Assembly (NCBI RefSeq): GCF_010993745.1
Contig: NZ_WOTN01000001.1
Location: forward strand, 2,669,235-2,733,234
Direction of reading: 5' to 3'
From: Fodinicola acaciae
Lineage (GTDB): Bacteria; Actinomycetota; Actinomycetes; Mycobacteriales; HKI-0501
Length of the DNA: 64,000 bases
Shown: positions 54,902 through 64,000 of the stretch, piece after piece
How positions within the stretch are numbered: the first letter of the stretch is position 1
How the letters are laid out: the number at the start of each line of letters is the position of its first letter
Notes under the pieces: generated by a model
What the model was told of the DNA's origin: nothing
Database searches by the model: none
The model's input: only the letters and a program-made list of their open reading frames with translations
Position numbers and translations under genes: made by a program

Positions 54902-55906
54902 ATGGCAATGCGGCCCCAACAGCGGCGGCTGCTCGGGCTTCTCGCTCTGCTGGTCGTGCTCGCCGTGGTCTGCCTGGCCAGCTTGGCGTTGGGATCGCGA
55001 TTCATCCCGTTCGACGTGCAGTGGTCGGCGCTGACCACGCATCTCGACACTCCTGACGCGATCGTCGTCCGGTCGCTGCGTGTCCCCCGTACGCTCCTCG
55101 GCGTGCTGGTCGGCCTGGCGCTCGGCGCCGCCGGTGCGCTGATCCAGGGCCACACGCGCAATCCGCTCGCCGATCCAGGGCTGCTCGGCGTGACGCAAGG
55201 CGCCGCGCTGGCGGTCGTCATCGCGGTCGTCACGCTCGGCATCAACACGCTCTATGGCTTCATCTGGTTTGCCTTCGCCGGCGCGCTGATCGCCAGCGTC
55301 ACGGTCTACGTGCTCGGTGGCGTCGGCGGCAACGCGGTCACGCCGGTGACGCTCGCGTTGGCCGGCGCGGTCGTGTCGGCGCTGCTCGGCGGCCTGGTCT
55401 CGGCGATCGTGCTGCTGGACGGCCGCGGCATGGAGGTGTTCCGGTTCTGGCGGGTCGGGTCGATCGCGGCTCGCGACTATTCGGTCGTCTGGCAGACCGC
55501 GCCGTTTTTGTTGGCTGGCCTCGTGCTCGCGGTGGCCTGCGCGCCAGGCCTCAACCTGCTCGCGCTCGGCGACGACGTGGCGGCGGCGCTCGGTCACCGT
55601 ATCCGGCGTACGCGCGTGCTCGGCGTCGTCACGGTCACGTTGCTGGCCGGAGCGGCGGTGGCGGCCAGCGGACCGATCGCCTTCGTCGGCCTGGTCGTGC
55701 CGCACCTGGCACGGATGATCGCCGGTCCGGACTATCGCTGGCTGGTGCCGTTTGCCGCGTTGCTCGGCGCGGATGTGTTGCTGGTGGCCGACATTCTCGG
55801 CCGGGTGCTGTCCGGCGACGCCTTCGACGTCGGCATCATGCTGGCGCTGGTCGGTGCGCCGGTCTTCATCGCTTTGGTACGCAGGAAGGCTTTGGTGCGG
55901 CTGTGA
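54902..55906 (+). CDS. Iron-siderophore ABC permease, FepD-like
   Basis: A 334-residue FecCD-family permease with about nine to ten membrane segments. RSLRVPRTLLGVLVGLALGAAGALIQG (residues about 58-84) and SGPIAFVGLVVPHLARMI are the usual FecCD landmarks. It overlaps the second permease by four bases. Confidence 0.93.
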   Translation: MAMRPQQRRLLGLLALLVVLAVVCLASLALGSRFIPFDVQWSALTTHLDTPDAIVVRSLRVPRTLLGVLVGLALGAAGALIQGHTRNPLADPGLLGVTQGAALAVVIAVVTLGINTLYGFIWFAFAGALIASVTVYVLGGVGGNAVTPVTLALAGAVVSALLGGLVSAIVLLDGRGMEVFRFWRVGSIAARDYSVVWQTAPFLLAGLVLAVACAPGLNLLALGDDVAAALGHRIRRTRVLGVVTVTLLAGAAVAASGPIAFVGLVVPHLARMIAGPDYRWLVPFAALLGADVLLVADILGRVLSGDAFDVGIMLALVGAPVFIALVRRKALVRL

Positions 55907-56946
55907 GCGTCTTCCGGCTGGGGCCGGTCGCGTGGCCAGTGCGGCTGCGCGGCCTGCTCGTCCCCCTGGTCGCCGGTGCCTTGCTGCTGACCGTCGCCGG
56001 CATCAACCTCGGCATCGGCAGCTCGCACATCGCGTTGCCAGACGTTTTGTGGACGTTGCTGGGCGGCGGTGACGACCGGATGCGCGGCATCATCTTCGAC
56101 CTGCGGATGCCGCGTACGCTCACCGGCGCGCTGGTCGGCGTCGCGCTCGGCCTGTCCGGCGCGATTTTCCAGTCGATCTCCCGAAACCCGCTGGCCAGTC
56201 CGGACGTGCTCGGCATCAGCTGGGGTGCCGCGGTCGGCGCCGTCGGCGTGCTGTTGCTCAGTGGATATCGCGGCCAGGCAAGCGGTTTGGCCAGCGGCGT
56301 CGGCGTACCGATCGCCGGCCTCGCCGGCGGAGTTTTGGCCGGTGCGCTGCTTTATCTGCTGTCGTGGCGGCGCGGCATCGACGGCTTCCGGATGGTGCTG
56401 GTCGGCATCGGAATCGCCGCCATGGCGGCAAACCTCGTCTACTGGATGTTGACCGTCGGCGACGTGGACGACGCCGCGCGCGCCACCACCTGGCTGGTCG
56501 GCAACCTCGGCGACGTCGGCTGGGAATCGGTGTGGCCGACCGCGTTGGCGCTGGTCGTGCTGGCGCCGGTCGCGCTGGTTTTCGGCCGCACGACTGGTGC
56601 TTTGCAGTTCGGCGACGACACGGCCCGCGGTCTGGGCGTACGCGTCGACGCCGCGCGTGGCGGATTGTTGTTGCTGGCGGCCGCCTTGGCGTCGATCGCG
56701 GCGGCGGCCGCCGGACCGATCAGTTTCGTCGCGCTGGCGACACCGCAGTTGGCCGCACGGCTGACGCGGTCGGTGCAGCCACCGCTCGCGGCGTCGATGG
56801 TGTTCGGCGGTTTGTTGACGGTGGCCGCGGATCTGGCCGTACGCCTGCTGCCCGGCGGCCTGCCGGTCGGTGCGCTGACCGCCGTACTCGGTGCGCCGTA
56901 TCTGCTTTATCTGTTCGTCCGCAAGCGTCGGGAGGTCCAAGCGTGA
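55903..56946 (+). CDS. Iron-siderophore ABC permease, FepG-like
   Basis: A 347-residue FecCD-family permease. FDLRMPRTLTGALVGVALGLSGAIFQS (about 65-91) and AGPISFVALATPQLAARLT match the family. The start is GTG within the overlap with the first permease. It forms the heterodimeric channel with that partner and overlaps the ATPase by four bases. Confidence 0.93.
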   Translation: MSVFRLGPVAWPVRLRGLLVPLVAGALLLTVAGINLGIGSSHIALPDVLWTLLGGGDDRMRGIIFDLRMPRTLTGALVGVALGLSGAIFQSISRNPLASPDVLGISWGAAVGAVGVLLLSGYRGQASGLASGVGVPIAGLAGGVLAGALLYLLSWRRGIDGFRMVLVGIGIAAMAANLVYWMLTVGDVDDAARATTWLVGNLGDVGWESVWPTALALVVLAPVALVFGRTTGALQFGDDTARGLGVRVDAARGGLLLLAAALASIAAAAAGPISFVALATPQLAARLTRSVQPPLAASMVFGGLLTVAADLAVRLLPGGLPVGALTAVLGAPYLLYLFVRKRREVQA

Positions 56947-57725
56947 GGCTGCGCGCCGAACAACTGCGGCTCGGCTACGGCGAGCTGGTGGTCGTGGACG
57001 GCCTCGACCTGACCGTCGCCGACGGCGAGATCACCGTCATCATCGGTCCGAACGGCTGCGGCAAGTCCACCCTGTTGCGCGCTCTCGGCCGGCTGCTGGC
57101 GCCGCGGTCAGGCGCGGTTTTGCTTGACGGCAAACAGATCCACCGGATGTCCACCCGGGAGGTCGCGAAAACCGTCGGCATCCTGCCGCAAACTCCGCTG
57201 GCGCCGGCCGGCCTGTCGGTGGCCGACCTGGTCTCGCGCGGCCGGCATCCGCACCAGAGCTGGATAAAGCAGTGGTCCAGCGCCGACGACTCGAAGATCA
57301 CCGAGGCGCTGCGGCTCACCGGCATGGCCGAGCACGCCAACCGCGTGGTCGACGAGTTGTCCGGCGGTCAGCGGCAGCGGGCGTGGATCTCGATGACTTT
57401 GGCGCAGGACACCGATCTGCTGCTGCTCGACGAGCCGATCACATACCTGGACCTAGCTCACCAGCTCGACGTGCTCAACCTCGTACGCGAGCTGCACGCC
57501 TCGCGCGGCACCACCGTCGTCATGGTCCTCCACGACCTGAACCTGGCCGCGCGTTACGCGGACACCCTGGTCGCCATGAGATCCGGCCGCATCGTCACCG
57601 CCGGGCCACCGCGGAAGGTGCTCACCCAGGCTCTGCTGCGCGAGGTTTTCGACGTGGACGCCAAAATTCTGCCCGACCCGGTCACCGACACCCCCATGAT
57701 CGTCCCGGTCTCCACCCGCCGCTGA
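56943..57725 (+). CDS. Iron-siderophore ABC ATPase, FepC-like
   Basis: A 260-residue ATPase. Walker A GPNGCGKST is at 35-43, the signature LSGGQRQR, Walker B LLLLDEPITYLD and H-loop VLHDLN are intact. The GTG start lies in the overlap with fepG. The operon ends here at a long hairpin. Confidence 0.93.
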   Translation: MRLRAEQLRLGYGELVVVDGLDLTVADGEITVIIGPNGCGKSTLLRALGRLLAPRSGAVLLDGKQIHRMSTREVAKTVGILPQTPLAPAGLSVADLVSRGRHPHQSWIKQWSSADDSKITEALRLTGMAEHANRVVDELSGGQRQRAWISMTLAQDTDLLLLDEPITYLDLAHQLDVLNLVRELHASRGTTVVMVLHDLNLAARYADTLVAMRSGRIVTAGPPRKVLTQALLREVFDVDAKILPDPVTDTPMIVPVSTRR

Positions 57726-57733
57726 CGATATGT

Positions 57734-57793
57734 CCGATTGTTGCTTTGTTGACCACTACTCACTGGTAGGCGGTCAACAAAAGTCACAATCGG
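57734..57793 (+). terminator. Long imperfect hairpin after the siderophore importer
   Basis: CCGATTGTTGCTTTGTTGACC (57734-57754, given as two parts: CCGATTGTTG and CTTTGTTGACC) pairs with GGTCAACAAAAG and TCACAATCGG (57772-57793), with a small bulge and a 17-base loop. Its outer ends carry the CAATCGG core seen at 49791 and 57858. Confidence 0.6.
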
Positions 57794-57857
57794 GCCGTCA
57801 ATCGCGTGTCCGAATGGGAGCGGGGAGGGAACAGGGGCTGGTCAGGGCCGGGGCAAA

Positions 57858-57882
57858 GACGCAATCGGAATCCGATTGCGTC
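57858..57882 (-). terminator. CAATCGG hairpin at the end of cysG
   Basis: GACGCAATCGGA and TCCGATTGCGTC form perfect 12-bp arms around one A, one base from the cysG stop on the minus strand. It is the likely cysG terminator. Confidence 0.65.
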
Positions 57883-57883
57883 G

Positions 57884-59119
57884 TCAGATGCGCAGGGCGG
57901 GCAGGAGGCGGTCGGCTACCGCGACCACGTCGCCGATGACGACGACGGCCGGTGGCTTGAGGCCGGCGGCCGACACGTCGTCGGCGATGGTCTCCAGGGT
58001 CCCCTTGACGACCAGTTGACTGCCGAGCGTCCCCTCCTGTACGGCGGCGGCCGGCGTAGCCGGCGCTCGGCCGTTGTCTATCAGCGCGGCGGCGATGGCC
58101 GGCAGCCGCTCGATCGCCATCATCAGCACCAAAGTCCCCCGCAGCCGCCCCAAAGCCGCCCAGTCGACCAGGGATCGCGGATCGTCCGGCGCCACGTGTC
58201 CACTGAGGACGGTGAACTCGTGCGCGATCCCGCGATGGGTGACCGGGATGCCGGCGGCGCCAGGTGCGGCGATCGGACTGGTGACACCGGGGACGATCTG
58301 TACGGGGACACCGGCGGCGACACACGCCTCGATCTCCTCGCCGCCGCGGCCGAAGACGAACGGGTCGCCGCCTTTCAGCCGCACGACGAACTTTCCCGCC
58401 AGCGCACGGGAAACCAGCGCCTCGTTGATCGCCTCCTGCGCCACGTAGCGGCCATACGGGATCTTCGCGGCATCGATGACCTCCACGTCACCGCGCAGCT
58501 CGTCCAGCAGCAGATGCGGCGCGAGCCGGTCGACGACGACCACGTCGGCGCGGGCGAGCAGCCGGCGACCGCGTACGGTGATCAGCTCCGGATCGCCGGG
58601 GCCGGCACCGACGAGAGCGACACCGGGGATGCCGGTGCCGGACGGGCGTACGGCTGGCGCGTCCAGCGAGCCGTCGGCGAGCCGCTCGACGATCGCGCTG
58701 CGGATGGCCGCGGCCCGCACCGGATCACGGCCGGCGTGTACGGCGACGGTCACGTTGTCGTGCCGGCCGACCGCCGGCGTCCACGCGCTGCCGTCGGAGG
58801 CTTCATCCGCGCGTACGCAGAAAATCCGCTGCGCCTCGGCATCCACCGCAACCAGCGCGTTGACCGCTGGATCGTCGGTGGCGGCCAGCACGAACCAGGC
58901 ACCGTCCACATCGGACGACACGTACGGCCGCAGCTCGATGCGTACGCCCAGCGACTCGATGCCAGCGGTCACGGCGGGCGCGACCACGGTGACCTCGGCG
59001 CCGGCGTCGAGCAGCGCCGGCAGCCGGCGCTGCGCCACGGTGCCACCGCCGACGACGAGCACCCTGCGTCCGGCGAAGCGGAGGCCGAGCAGATATGGAG
59101 CTACGATCTTTCCCCCCAC
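57884..59119 (-). CDS. cysG: Siroheme synthase-type fusion: precorrin-2 dehydrogenase plus uroporphyrinogen-III methyltransferase
   Basis: A 411-residue bifunctional enzyme. Residues 8-160 are the NAD-binding siroheme synthase N-domain (YLLGLRFAGRRVLVVGGGTVAQRR). From about residue 168 the methyltransferase follows, with VALVGAGPGDPELITVRGRRLL and VVRLKGGDPFVFGRGGEE (residues about 246-263). It makes precorrin-2 and oxidises it towards sirohydrochlorin, for siroheme and cobalamin. The GTG start overlaps the end of cobL by 19 bases, and no in-frame start after the overlap fits better. It is coupled to cobL. Confidence 0.9.
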   Translation of the reverse strand: MGGKIVAPYLLGLRFAGRRVLVVGGGTVAQRRLPALLDAGAEVTVVAPAVTAGIESLGVRIELRPYVSSDVDGAWFVLAATDDPAVNALVAVDAEAQRIFCVRADEASDGSAWTPAVGRHDNVTVAVHAGRDPVRAAAIRSAIVERLADGSLDAPAVRPSGTGIPGVALVGAGPGDPELITVRGRRLLARADVVVVDRLAPHLLLDELRGDVEVIDAAKIPYGRYVAQEAINEALVSRALAGKFVVRLKGGDPFVFGRGGEEIEACVAAGVPVQIVPGVTSPIAAPGAAGIPVTHRGIAHEFTVLSGHVAPDDPRSLVDWAALGRLRGTLVLMMAIERLPAIAAALIDNGRAPATPAAAVQEGTLGSQLVVKGTLETIADDVSAAGLKPPAVVVIGDVVAVADRLLPALRI

Positions 59120-60396
59120 AGCAGGAATGTCGGCCTGGCCGTCGCCAGCCGCTCACCGGACCCGAGCCCGGCCAATCCTGAAGCCTGCTGCAGGACCCCG
59201 TCAACGGCAAGCCCGGCCGACGTAAGCGCAGCTCGGCAGGCTGTGACCTGGTCCACAGTGGACACCGCGACCACCACGCACCGGCGGGCCCGCGCCGCGC
59301 AGGCGGCCACCACCTCCGGGCCGCCACCGCCGACGAACACCGCGTCGGGGTCCGGCAGCTCGGCCAACGCGGCCGGCGCGCGGCCGGTGACGATGTCGAC
59401 CTCGACCGAGTGCGCGCTGGCGTTGGTCTCGATGCGTACGCACGCGGCCCGGTCCGGCTCGACGGCCAGCACCGCCGCGCCAAACCGGCCGCATTCGACC
59501 GCGACCGAGCCCTCCCCCGACCCGATGTCCCACACCAGGTCACCAGGGCCCGGTCCCAGCCGCCCCAACGCGATCGCCCGCACCTCGGCAGGTGTGATCG
59601 TCGCGTCCTCATGTGCGAACTCCTCGTCGGCCAACCCCCAGATGTGCGGCGTACGCGGTGCTCCGGCGGCCACGTGTACGCCGGCGACCGGCGCGACGCC
59701 GAGGCCGACCGGTCTCCACACGACCGTCACCGTCGTCGGCGCGAACCGCTGCGCTCCGGCCGCGGCCGGGCTCAGCTCGACGACCTGCTCGTCCGGCGTA
59801 CCGACGCCGGAGGCCACCGCCATCATCCGGTCGCGGTGTTTCAGGCCACCGCCGATCCGGCCGGGCAGGTCGCCGTCCGTGCTGATCACCGCGACCTTCG
59901 GATAGGCCAGACAGGCGTTGAGCGCTCGCCTGCTGCCCTCCGGACCACCGCCGTTGGCATTGATCACGATCGCGTCATCCCAGCTCATCCCGAGCTGGCC
60001 AAACATCTGCGAGAGCGTCGAGGCGGCCGGCCAGACGCGCACCGACGACCGGCCGAAACGGTCGGACAACGCGCGTACGACGCCGAAGAAGGTCGGATCG
60101 CCGGAGGCCAGCACCACCACCTGTGCCTGCCCCTTGCCGGTCGAGATGACCTCGGTCGGCTCCGCCTCCGTACGCGGCATCTTCTCGGCCGCGATGGTCA
60201 TCGCGACCTCGTCCAGACGCAGCTTCTCGATGGCCTCCAGCGCGTCCTCGACCGGCCCCAGCTCGACCACCGGCACGTCGTTGGGCACCGCGGCCAGGTG
60301 TGGCAGCGCACCGACGACGAGGTCAGCCTGGTCGAGCAGCTCCGGAAGCTGCGGATGGTCACCCGGGATGCCGACGACGTTGACGATCACCCGCAC
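59101..60396 (-). CDS. cobL: Precorrin-6Y C5,15-methyltransferase (CbiE-CbiT fusion)
   Basis: A 431-residue fused enzyme. Residues 1-210 (VNVVGIPGDHPQLPELLDQADLVVG, VVVLASGDPTFFGVVRALSD) are CbiE-type methyltransferase. Residues about 225-431, with ITPAEVRAIALGRLGPGPGDLVWDIGSGEGSVAVE (two parts, around residues 276-310), are CbiT with its SAM-binding motif. Together they methylate C5 and C15 and remove carbon dioxide from the corrin ring precursor. No cobalamin riboswitch is visible in the 189 bases upstream. Confidence 0.92.
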   Translation of the reverse strand: MRVIVNVVGIPGDHPQLPELLDQADLVVGALPHLAAVPNDVPVVELGPVEDALEAIEKLRLDEVAMTIAAEKMPRTEAEPTEVISTGKGQAQVVVLASGDPTFFGVVRALSDRFGRSSVRVWPAASTLSQMFGQLGMSWDDAIVINANGGGPEGSRRALNACLAYPKVAVISTDGDLPGRIGGGLKHRDRMMAVASGVGTPDEQVVELSPAAAGAQRFAPTTVTVVWRPVGLGVAPVAGVHVAAGAPRTPHIWGLADEEFAHEDATITPAEVRAIALGRLGPGPGDLVWDIGSGEGSVAVECGRFGAAVLAVEPDRAACVRIETNASAHSVEVDIVTGRAPAALAELPDPDAVFVGGGGPEVVAACAARARRCVVVAVSTVDQVTACRAALTSAGLAVDGVLQQASGLAGLGSGERLATARPTFLLWGERS

Positions 60397-60585
60397 AGGC
60401 TATGCGTAACTCTTCGACTGCAGCGCGTTATGCGCAAAAGCAGAAAAGATCGGTGACCAGATGGCGACAAATCGGCCACTTTTATGCGCCGCCGACATCG
60501 AACCTGCTGGCCACGGACATTATCGGGCAGTCAAGCGGACGGCTGCGAGCGCGAATCGTCGGCCGCGCCGCGTACGGTTGAGAGC

Positions 60586-61578
60586 GTGCCGAGGACAGCA
60601 GAACGCACCTGGACGACCGACCTGCTCGGCGAGCCGTACGAGCAGACGACGCTGGAGTTTGCGCCGGACGAGGAAGGCCCGGTCGTCGCCACCGTCGTAC
60701 GCCGCCGCGCCGAGTTTCCGACCACGCGCGCGGTGCTCTACGTGCACGGCTACGCCGACTATTTCTTCCAGACCCACCTGGCCGACTTCTGGATCGACCA
60801 GGGTTATCACTTCTACGCGATCGACCTGCGCAAAAACGGCCGCAGCCTGCGTGACCACCAGACCATCGCGTTCTGCCGCAACCTCGGTGAGTACGCGGCC
60901 GACCTGGACGCCGCGCAGCGGCTGATCGCCGAGGACGGCCTGGACACGCTGGTGATCAACGCGCACTCCACCGGCGGGCTGATCGCGCCGCTGTGGGCTC
61001 ATGCGCGACGCGAGCGCCGCGGCGGCCGCGGACTGGTGGACGCGTTGATCCTCAACTCGCCGTTCCTCGACCTGCCGGTGCCGGCGGCGATGCGTACGGT
61101 CAGCGACAGCGCGATCGGCGTGATCGGCCAGCGGCGGCCGATGACGATCATCCCGTCGCTCTATCGCACGCCATACATGGAGTCGATCAGCAGCGCGCAC
61201 TATGGCGAGTGGGACCACGATCAGGTGTGGAAGCCGATCGTCGGCGTGCCGCTGCGGGCCGGCTGGCTGCGCGCGATCCTCGCGGCGCAGCGTCGCGTAC
61301 ACGCCGGCCTGGACGTGCCGTGCCCGGTGCTGGTCGCCTCGTCGGCCGCGTCGATCGTCACGCGTGGCTGGGACGAGGCGCTGTTCGCCGCCGACGCCGT
61401 GCTGGACGTGCGGCAGATGAACCGCTGGGCCGCCGGCCTCGGCCGGCTGGTGACGGTCCAGCGGATCACCGGCGGCATGCACGACCTCGCGCTGTCGAAG
61501 AAGCCGGCACGCGACGCGTACTTCGAAGCGATGCAACGCTGGATCTGGGCGTACGGGCCAAAGGAGGAAAACCTGTGA
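60586..61578 (+). CDS. Alpha/beta hydrolase (serine hydrolase S33-like)
   Basis: A 330-residue hydrolase. YVHGYADYFF (oxyanion loop, residues about 52-61), nucleophile Ser128 in NAHSTGG, and a C-terminal GGMHDLAL histidine complete the fold's catalytic features. The lipase/lysophospholipase-like family acts on esters, and the substrate is unknown. Start GTG at 60586. It overlaps the PanE-like gene by four bases, so the two may share a pathway. Confidence 0.87.
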   Translation: MPRTAERTWTTDLLGEPYEQTTLEFAPDEEGPVVATVVRRRAEFPTTRAVLYVHGYADYFFQTHLADFWIDQGYHFYAIDLRKNGRSLRDHQTIAFCRNLGEYAADLDAAQRLIAEDGLDTLVINAHSTGGLIAPLWAHARRERRGGRGLVDALILNSPFLDLPVPAAMRTVSDSAIGVIGQRRPMTIIPSLYRTPYMESISSAHYGEWDHDQVWKPIVGVPLRAGWLRAILAAQRRVHAGLDVPCPVLVASSAASIVTRGWDEALFAADAVLDVRQMNRWAAGLGRLVTVQRITGGMHDLALSKKPARDAYFEAMQRWIWAYGPKEENL

Positions 61579-62477
61579 CCTCGGTCGCGATCGTCGGAGC
61601 CGGCGCGATCGGCAGTGCGATCGGCTGGGCCTTCACCGAGGCCGGCGGCACGCCGACGCTCTGCGTACGCACCGGCTTCGACCGGATCAGGATCACCAAG
61701 AACGGCACGGTGTCCGAGGTGCCGGCGCACACCGTCACCGATCCGGTCGAGGTGACCGCACACGACTGGGTGGTGGTCACCACCAAGGCACAGGACACCG
61801 CCGGCGCGCGGCCGTGGCTGGACCGGCTGGTGGGGCCGCAGACCGTCGTTGTCGTGGTGCAGAACGGCATCCGCGTCGACGAGCGCGTACGCCCACTGGT
61901 CGAGGCCAAGGTGCTGCCGGCGATGATCTTCCAGGCCTCCGAGCGCACGGCGCCAGGTGAGGTGTCGCTGCACTCGGACGGACGGATCAGCCTGCCGGCC
62001 GGACCGTCCGCGGCCCGGTTCACCAAGCTGCTGGCCGGTTCGCAGATCCCGGCCGTCGAGGACGCCGACTTCCACACGGTCGCCTGGCGCAAGCTGCTCG
62101 GCAACGCCGCCGCCAACCCGATCACCGCGCTCACCCTGCGCCGGCTGGACGTGATGGCCGAGCCGGACATCGTACGGCTGACCCGTGACCTGATCACCGA
62201 AGCCGTCGCGGTGGGCAAGGCCGACGGCGCGAACTTCCGGGACGACGAGGTCGACGCGGCGACACAGCAATATCGCGCGTACGTCGGCAGCAACGGCGGC
62301 GGCAGCTCGATGCTCTACGACCGGCTCGCCGGCCGGCCCACCGAGCACGAGTTCATCACCGGCGCGGTGGTCGAGCTGGGGGCCAGGCACGGCGTGCCGA
62401 CACCGACCAACCAGGTGATCCTGGCCCTGATGCGCGCCTTGTCGTCAGAGCTGCCTGGTGGCCACGACCGCCGATAG
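61575..62477 (+). CDS. 2-dehydropantoate 2-reductase family (PanE-like)
   Basis: A 300-residue NADPH oxidoreductase. GAGAIG (8-13) is the dinucleotide motif, and Lys173, Asn177 and Asn181 in WRKLLGNAAANP agree with the catalytic Lys and Asn residues of PanE. A second ketopantoate reductase homologue is common in actinomycetes, so pantothenate synthesis is likely but not certain. The start is GTG in the overlap with the hydrolase, with AAGGAGG upstream. Confidence 0.85.
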   Translation: MTSVAIVGAGAIGSAIGWAFTEAGGTPTLCVRTGFDRIRITKNGTVSEVPAHTVTDPVEVTAHDWVVVTTKAQDTAGARPWLDRLVGPQTVVVVVQNGIRVDERVRPLVEAKVLPAMIFQASERTAPGEVSLHSDGRISLPAGPSAARFTKLLAGSQIPAVEDADFHTVAWRKLLGNAAANPITALTLRRLDVMAEPDIVRLTRDLITEAVAVGKADGANFRDDEVDAATQQYRAYVGSNGGGSSMLYDRLAGRPTEHEFITGAVVELGARHGVPTPTNQVILALMRALSSELPGGHDRR

Positions 62478-62545
62478 GTCGGTGGCGCCGGTAGCGTCGA
62501 TGAGCCGGCACCGGAGCGCCGGTCGCGCTGGCGTACCGTGACAGT

Positions 62546-63330
62546 GTGTTGGCGTTTCTCCGCAAGCCGAAGTGGCTGCTGCTCGGCGCACTCGTCGTCG
62601 TCATGGTCGTCGCGTTCATCAGCCTCGGTTTCTGGCAGCTCGGCAGACTGCAGCAGGTACGCGACGAAAACCAGCACATCCTGGCGACCCGGGCGGCGGT
62701 CAGCACGCCGGTCCAGCAGCTGATGCGAGTCGGCGCGCCACCTGCCGCGGCAAACGAATATCGCAAGGTCACCGCGACCGGCCGGTGGGACACCGCACAC
62801 CAGATCCTGGTCCGCTATCGCCAGATCGCCGACGACAACGGCCTGTACGTGCTCACCCCGCTGGTGCTGGCCGACGGCAACCGCGTGCTGATCGCCCGCG
62901 GCTGGATCCCGCCGGGTCCCCGCGCGTCGATCGAGCAGCCGGTGCCGGCACCGGTCGCCGGCGCCGACGGCACGGTGACCGTCACCGGCCGGGTCCGGCT
63001 GCCGGAAGGCGGCGACCCGCACCAGACCACGGTCGGCAAGCTCGTGTCGGTGACCCGCATCGACCCGGCGACACTGCCGGCCGGCGGACCGGTCTACGAC
63101 GGATATGTCGAGCTGGTGAGCCAAAATCCACCGGTCACCGGCCAGCTGCCGCAGCTCATCCCGCAGGGCACGCTCAGCGAAGGAAACCACGAGTCGTACG
63201 CCTACCAGTGGTTCACCTTCGGCGTGATGGCGGTGGCCGGATACGTTTTGCTGGCGATGCTGGAAGTCCGGAAAAGGCGCCGGGAGCGCGCCAACCAGCC
63301 GGAGTCGCCAGAGCATGTCACAGTGGACGT

Positions 63331-63334
<4 letters not shown>
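62546..63334 (+). CDS. SURF1-family cytochrome oxidase assembly protein
   Basis: A 262-residue membrane protein with a span at each end (LLLGALVVVMVVAFISLGFW at 11-30, FTFGVMAVAGYVLLAML near 224-240) and an extracytoplasmic SURF1 domain. RGWIPPGPRA and SYAYQWFTFG are family landmarks. It is thought to help haem insertion into aa3-type oxidase. The start is GTG, followed by TTG. It overlaps the next small gene by four bases. Confidence 0.88.

Positions 63335-64000
<666 letters not shown>

Noticed and set aside
60397-60585. Cobalamin riboswitch upstream of cobL
   Set aside because: I could not find a B12-box-like sequence or the needed stem arrangement in the 189-base gap. Only a short imperfect palindrome is present.

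Overview
The window looks like chromosome from a high-GC actinomycete, probably filamentous. It carries the fasR-fabD-fabH-acpP-fabF order followed by an accD6-type carboxyltransferase. It also has DUF3145, an F420/FMN split-barrel enzyme, a Spo0M homologue, many GTG starts and 1-4 base overlaps between operon partners. Nothing resembles a phage or plasmid backbone and no complete insertion sequence is visible. I cannot name the genus from sequence alone.

Layout. 0-0.8 kb: a CitE-like lyase and a MaoC hydratase on the minus strand. 0.8-7.1 kb: the fatty acid synthase II operon with its activator. 7.1-8.3 kb: a decayed stretch with a truncated nuclease-like gene beside a 15-bp inverted repeat. 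8.3-9.6 kb: ArsR, SRPBCC and TetR genes. 9.6-14.05 kb: a compact class I lanthipeptide locus with a previously overlookable 54-residue precursor, a full-length LanB and a LanC. 14.05-15.7 kb: a lipoprotein family 3 glycosidase. 16-24.3 kb: a PucR-type regulator divergent from a polyamine-type ABC importer flanked by two aldehyde dehydrogenase homologues, of which the first has lost its catalytic cysteine. 24.4-24.7 kb: a degenerate 28-bp tandem repeat. 24.8-31.6 kb: DUF3145, a MarR-controlled efflux pump, and a TetR-controlled unit pairing an efflux pump and a YceI protein that share the same beta-sandwich domain. 31.7-33.4 kb: Spo0M and a secreted SH3/NlpC-like protein. 33.4-37.4 kb: a rhamnose mutarotase-FAD oxidase-MFS-EamA operon. 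37.5 kb: tRNA-Met(CAT). 38.4-42.9 kb: an aliphatic amide operon (amiC, amiS, amiE, amiB) divergent from a MarR regulator. 42.9-45 kb: DUF72 and a secreted HNH-like protein. 45.2-48.5 kb: a membrane receptor (degenerate P-loop domain, one membrane span, extracellular binding-protein domain) translationally coupled to a 2H phosphoesterase. 48.6-49.8 kb: two split-barrel flavin/F420 proteins. 49.9-53.8 kb: a LacI-regulated sugar ABC importer. 53.8-57.7 kb: an iron-siderophore importer around an iron box. 57.9-60.4 kb: siroheme/cobalamin genes. 60.6-63.8 kb: alpha/beta hydrolase, PanE-like reductase, SURF1 and a small membrane protein. The window ends inside a cytochrome P450.

The main operons are self-contained and several show a plausible operator: FasR region palindromes, a MarR palindrome over its own start codon, an amide operon operator between -35 and -10, a LacI palindrome and an iron box. 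Intergenic DNA is rich in structured repeats. There are three ungapped copies of a roughly 130-bp dispersed repeat, a nested-palindrome family at gene ends, and a CAATCGG hairpin family used like terminators.

The most interesting candidates for new biology are the lanthipeptide locus, the receptor/2H phosphoesterase pair, the FabD with a lysine-less biotinyl-like tail, and the dispersed repeat family.
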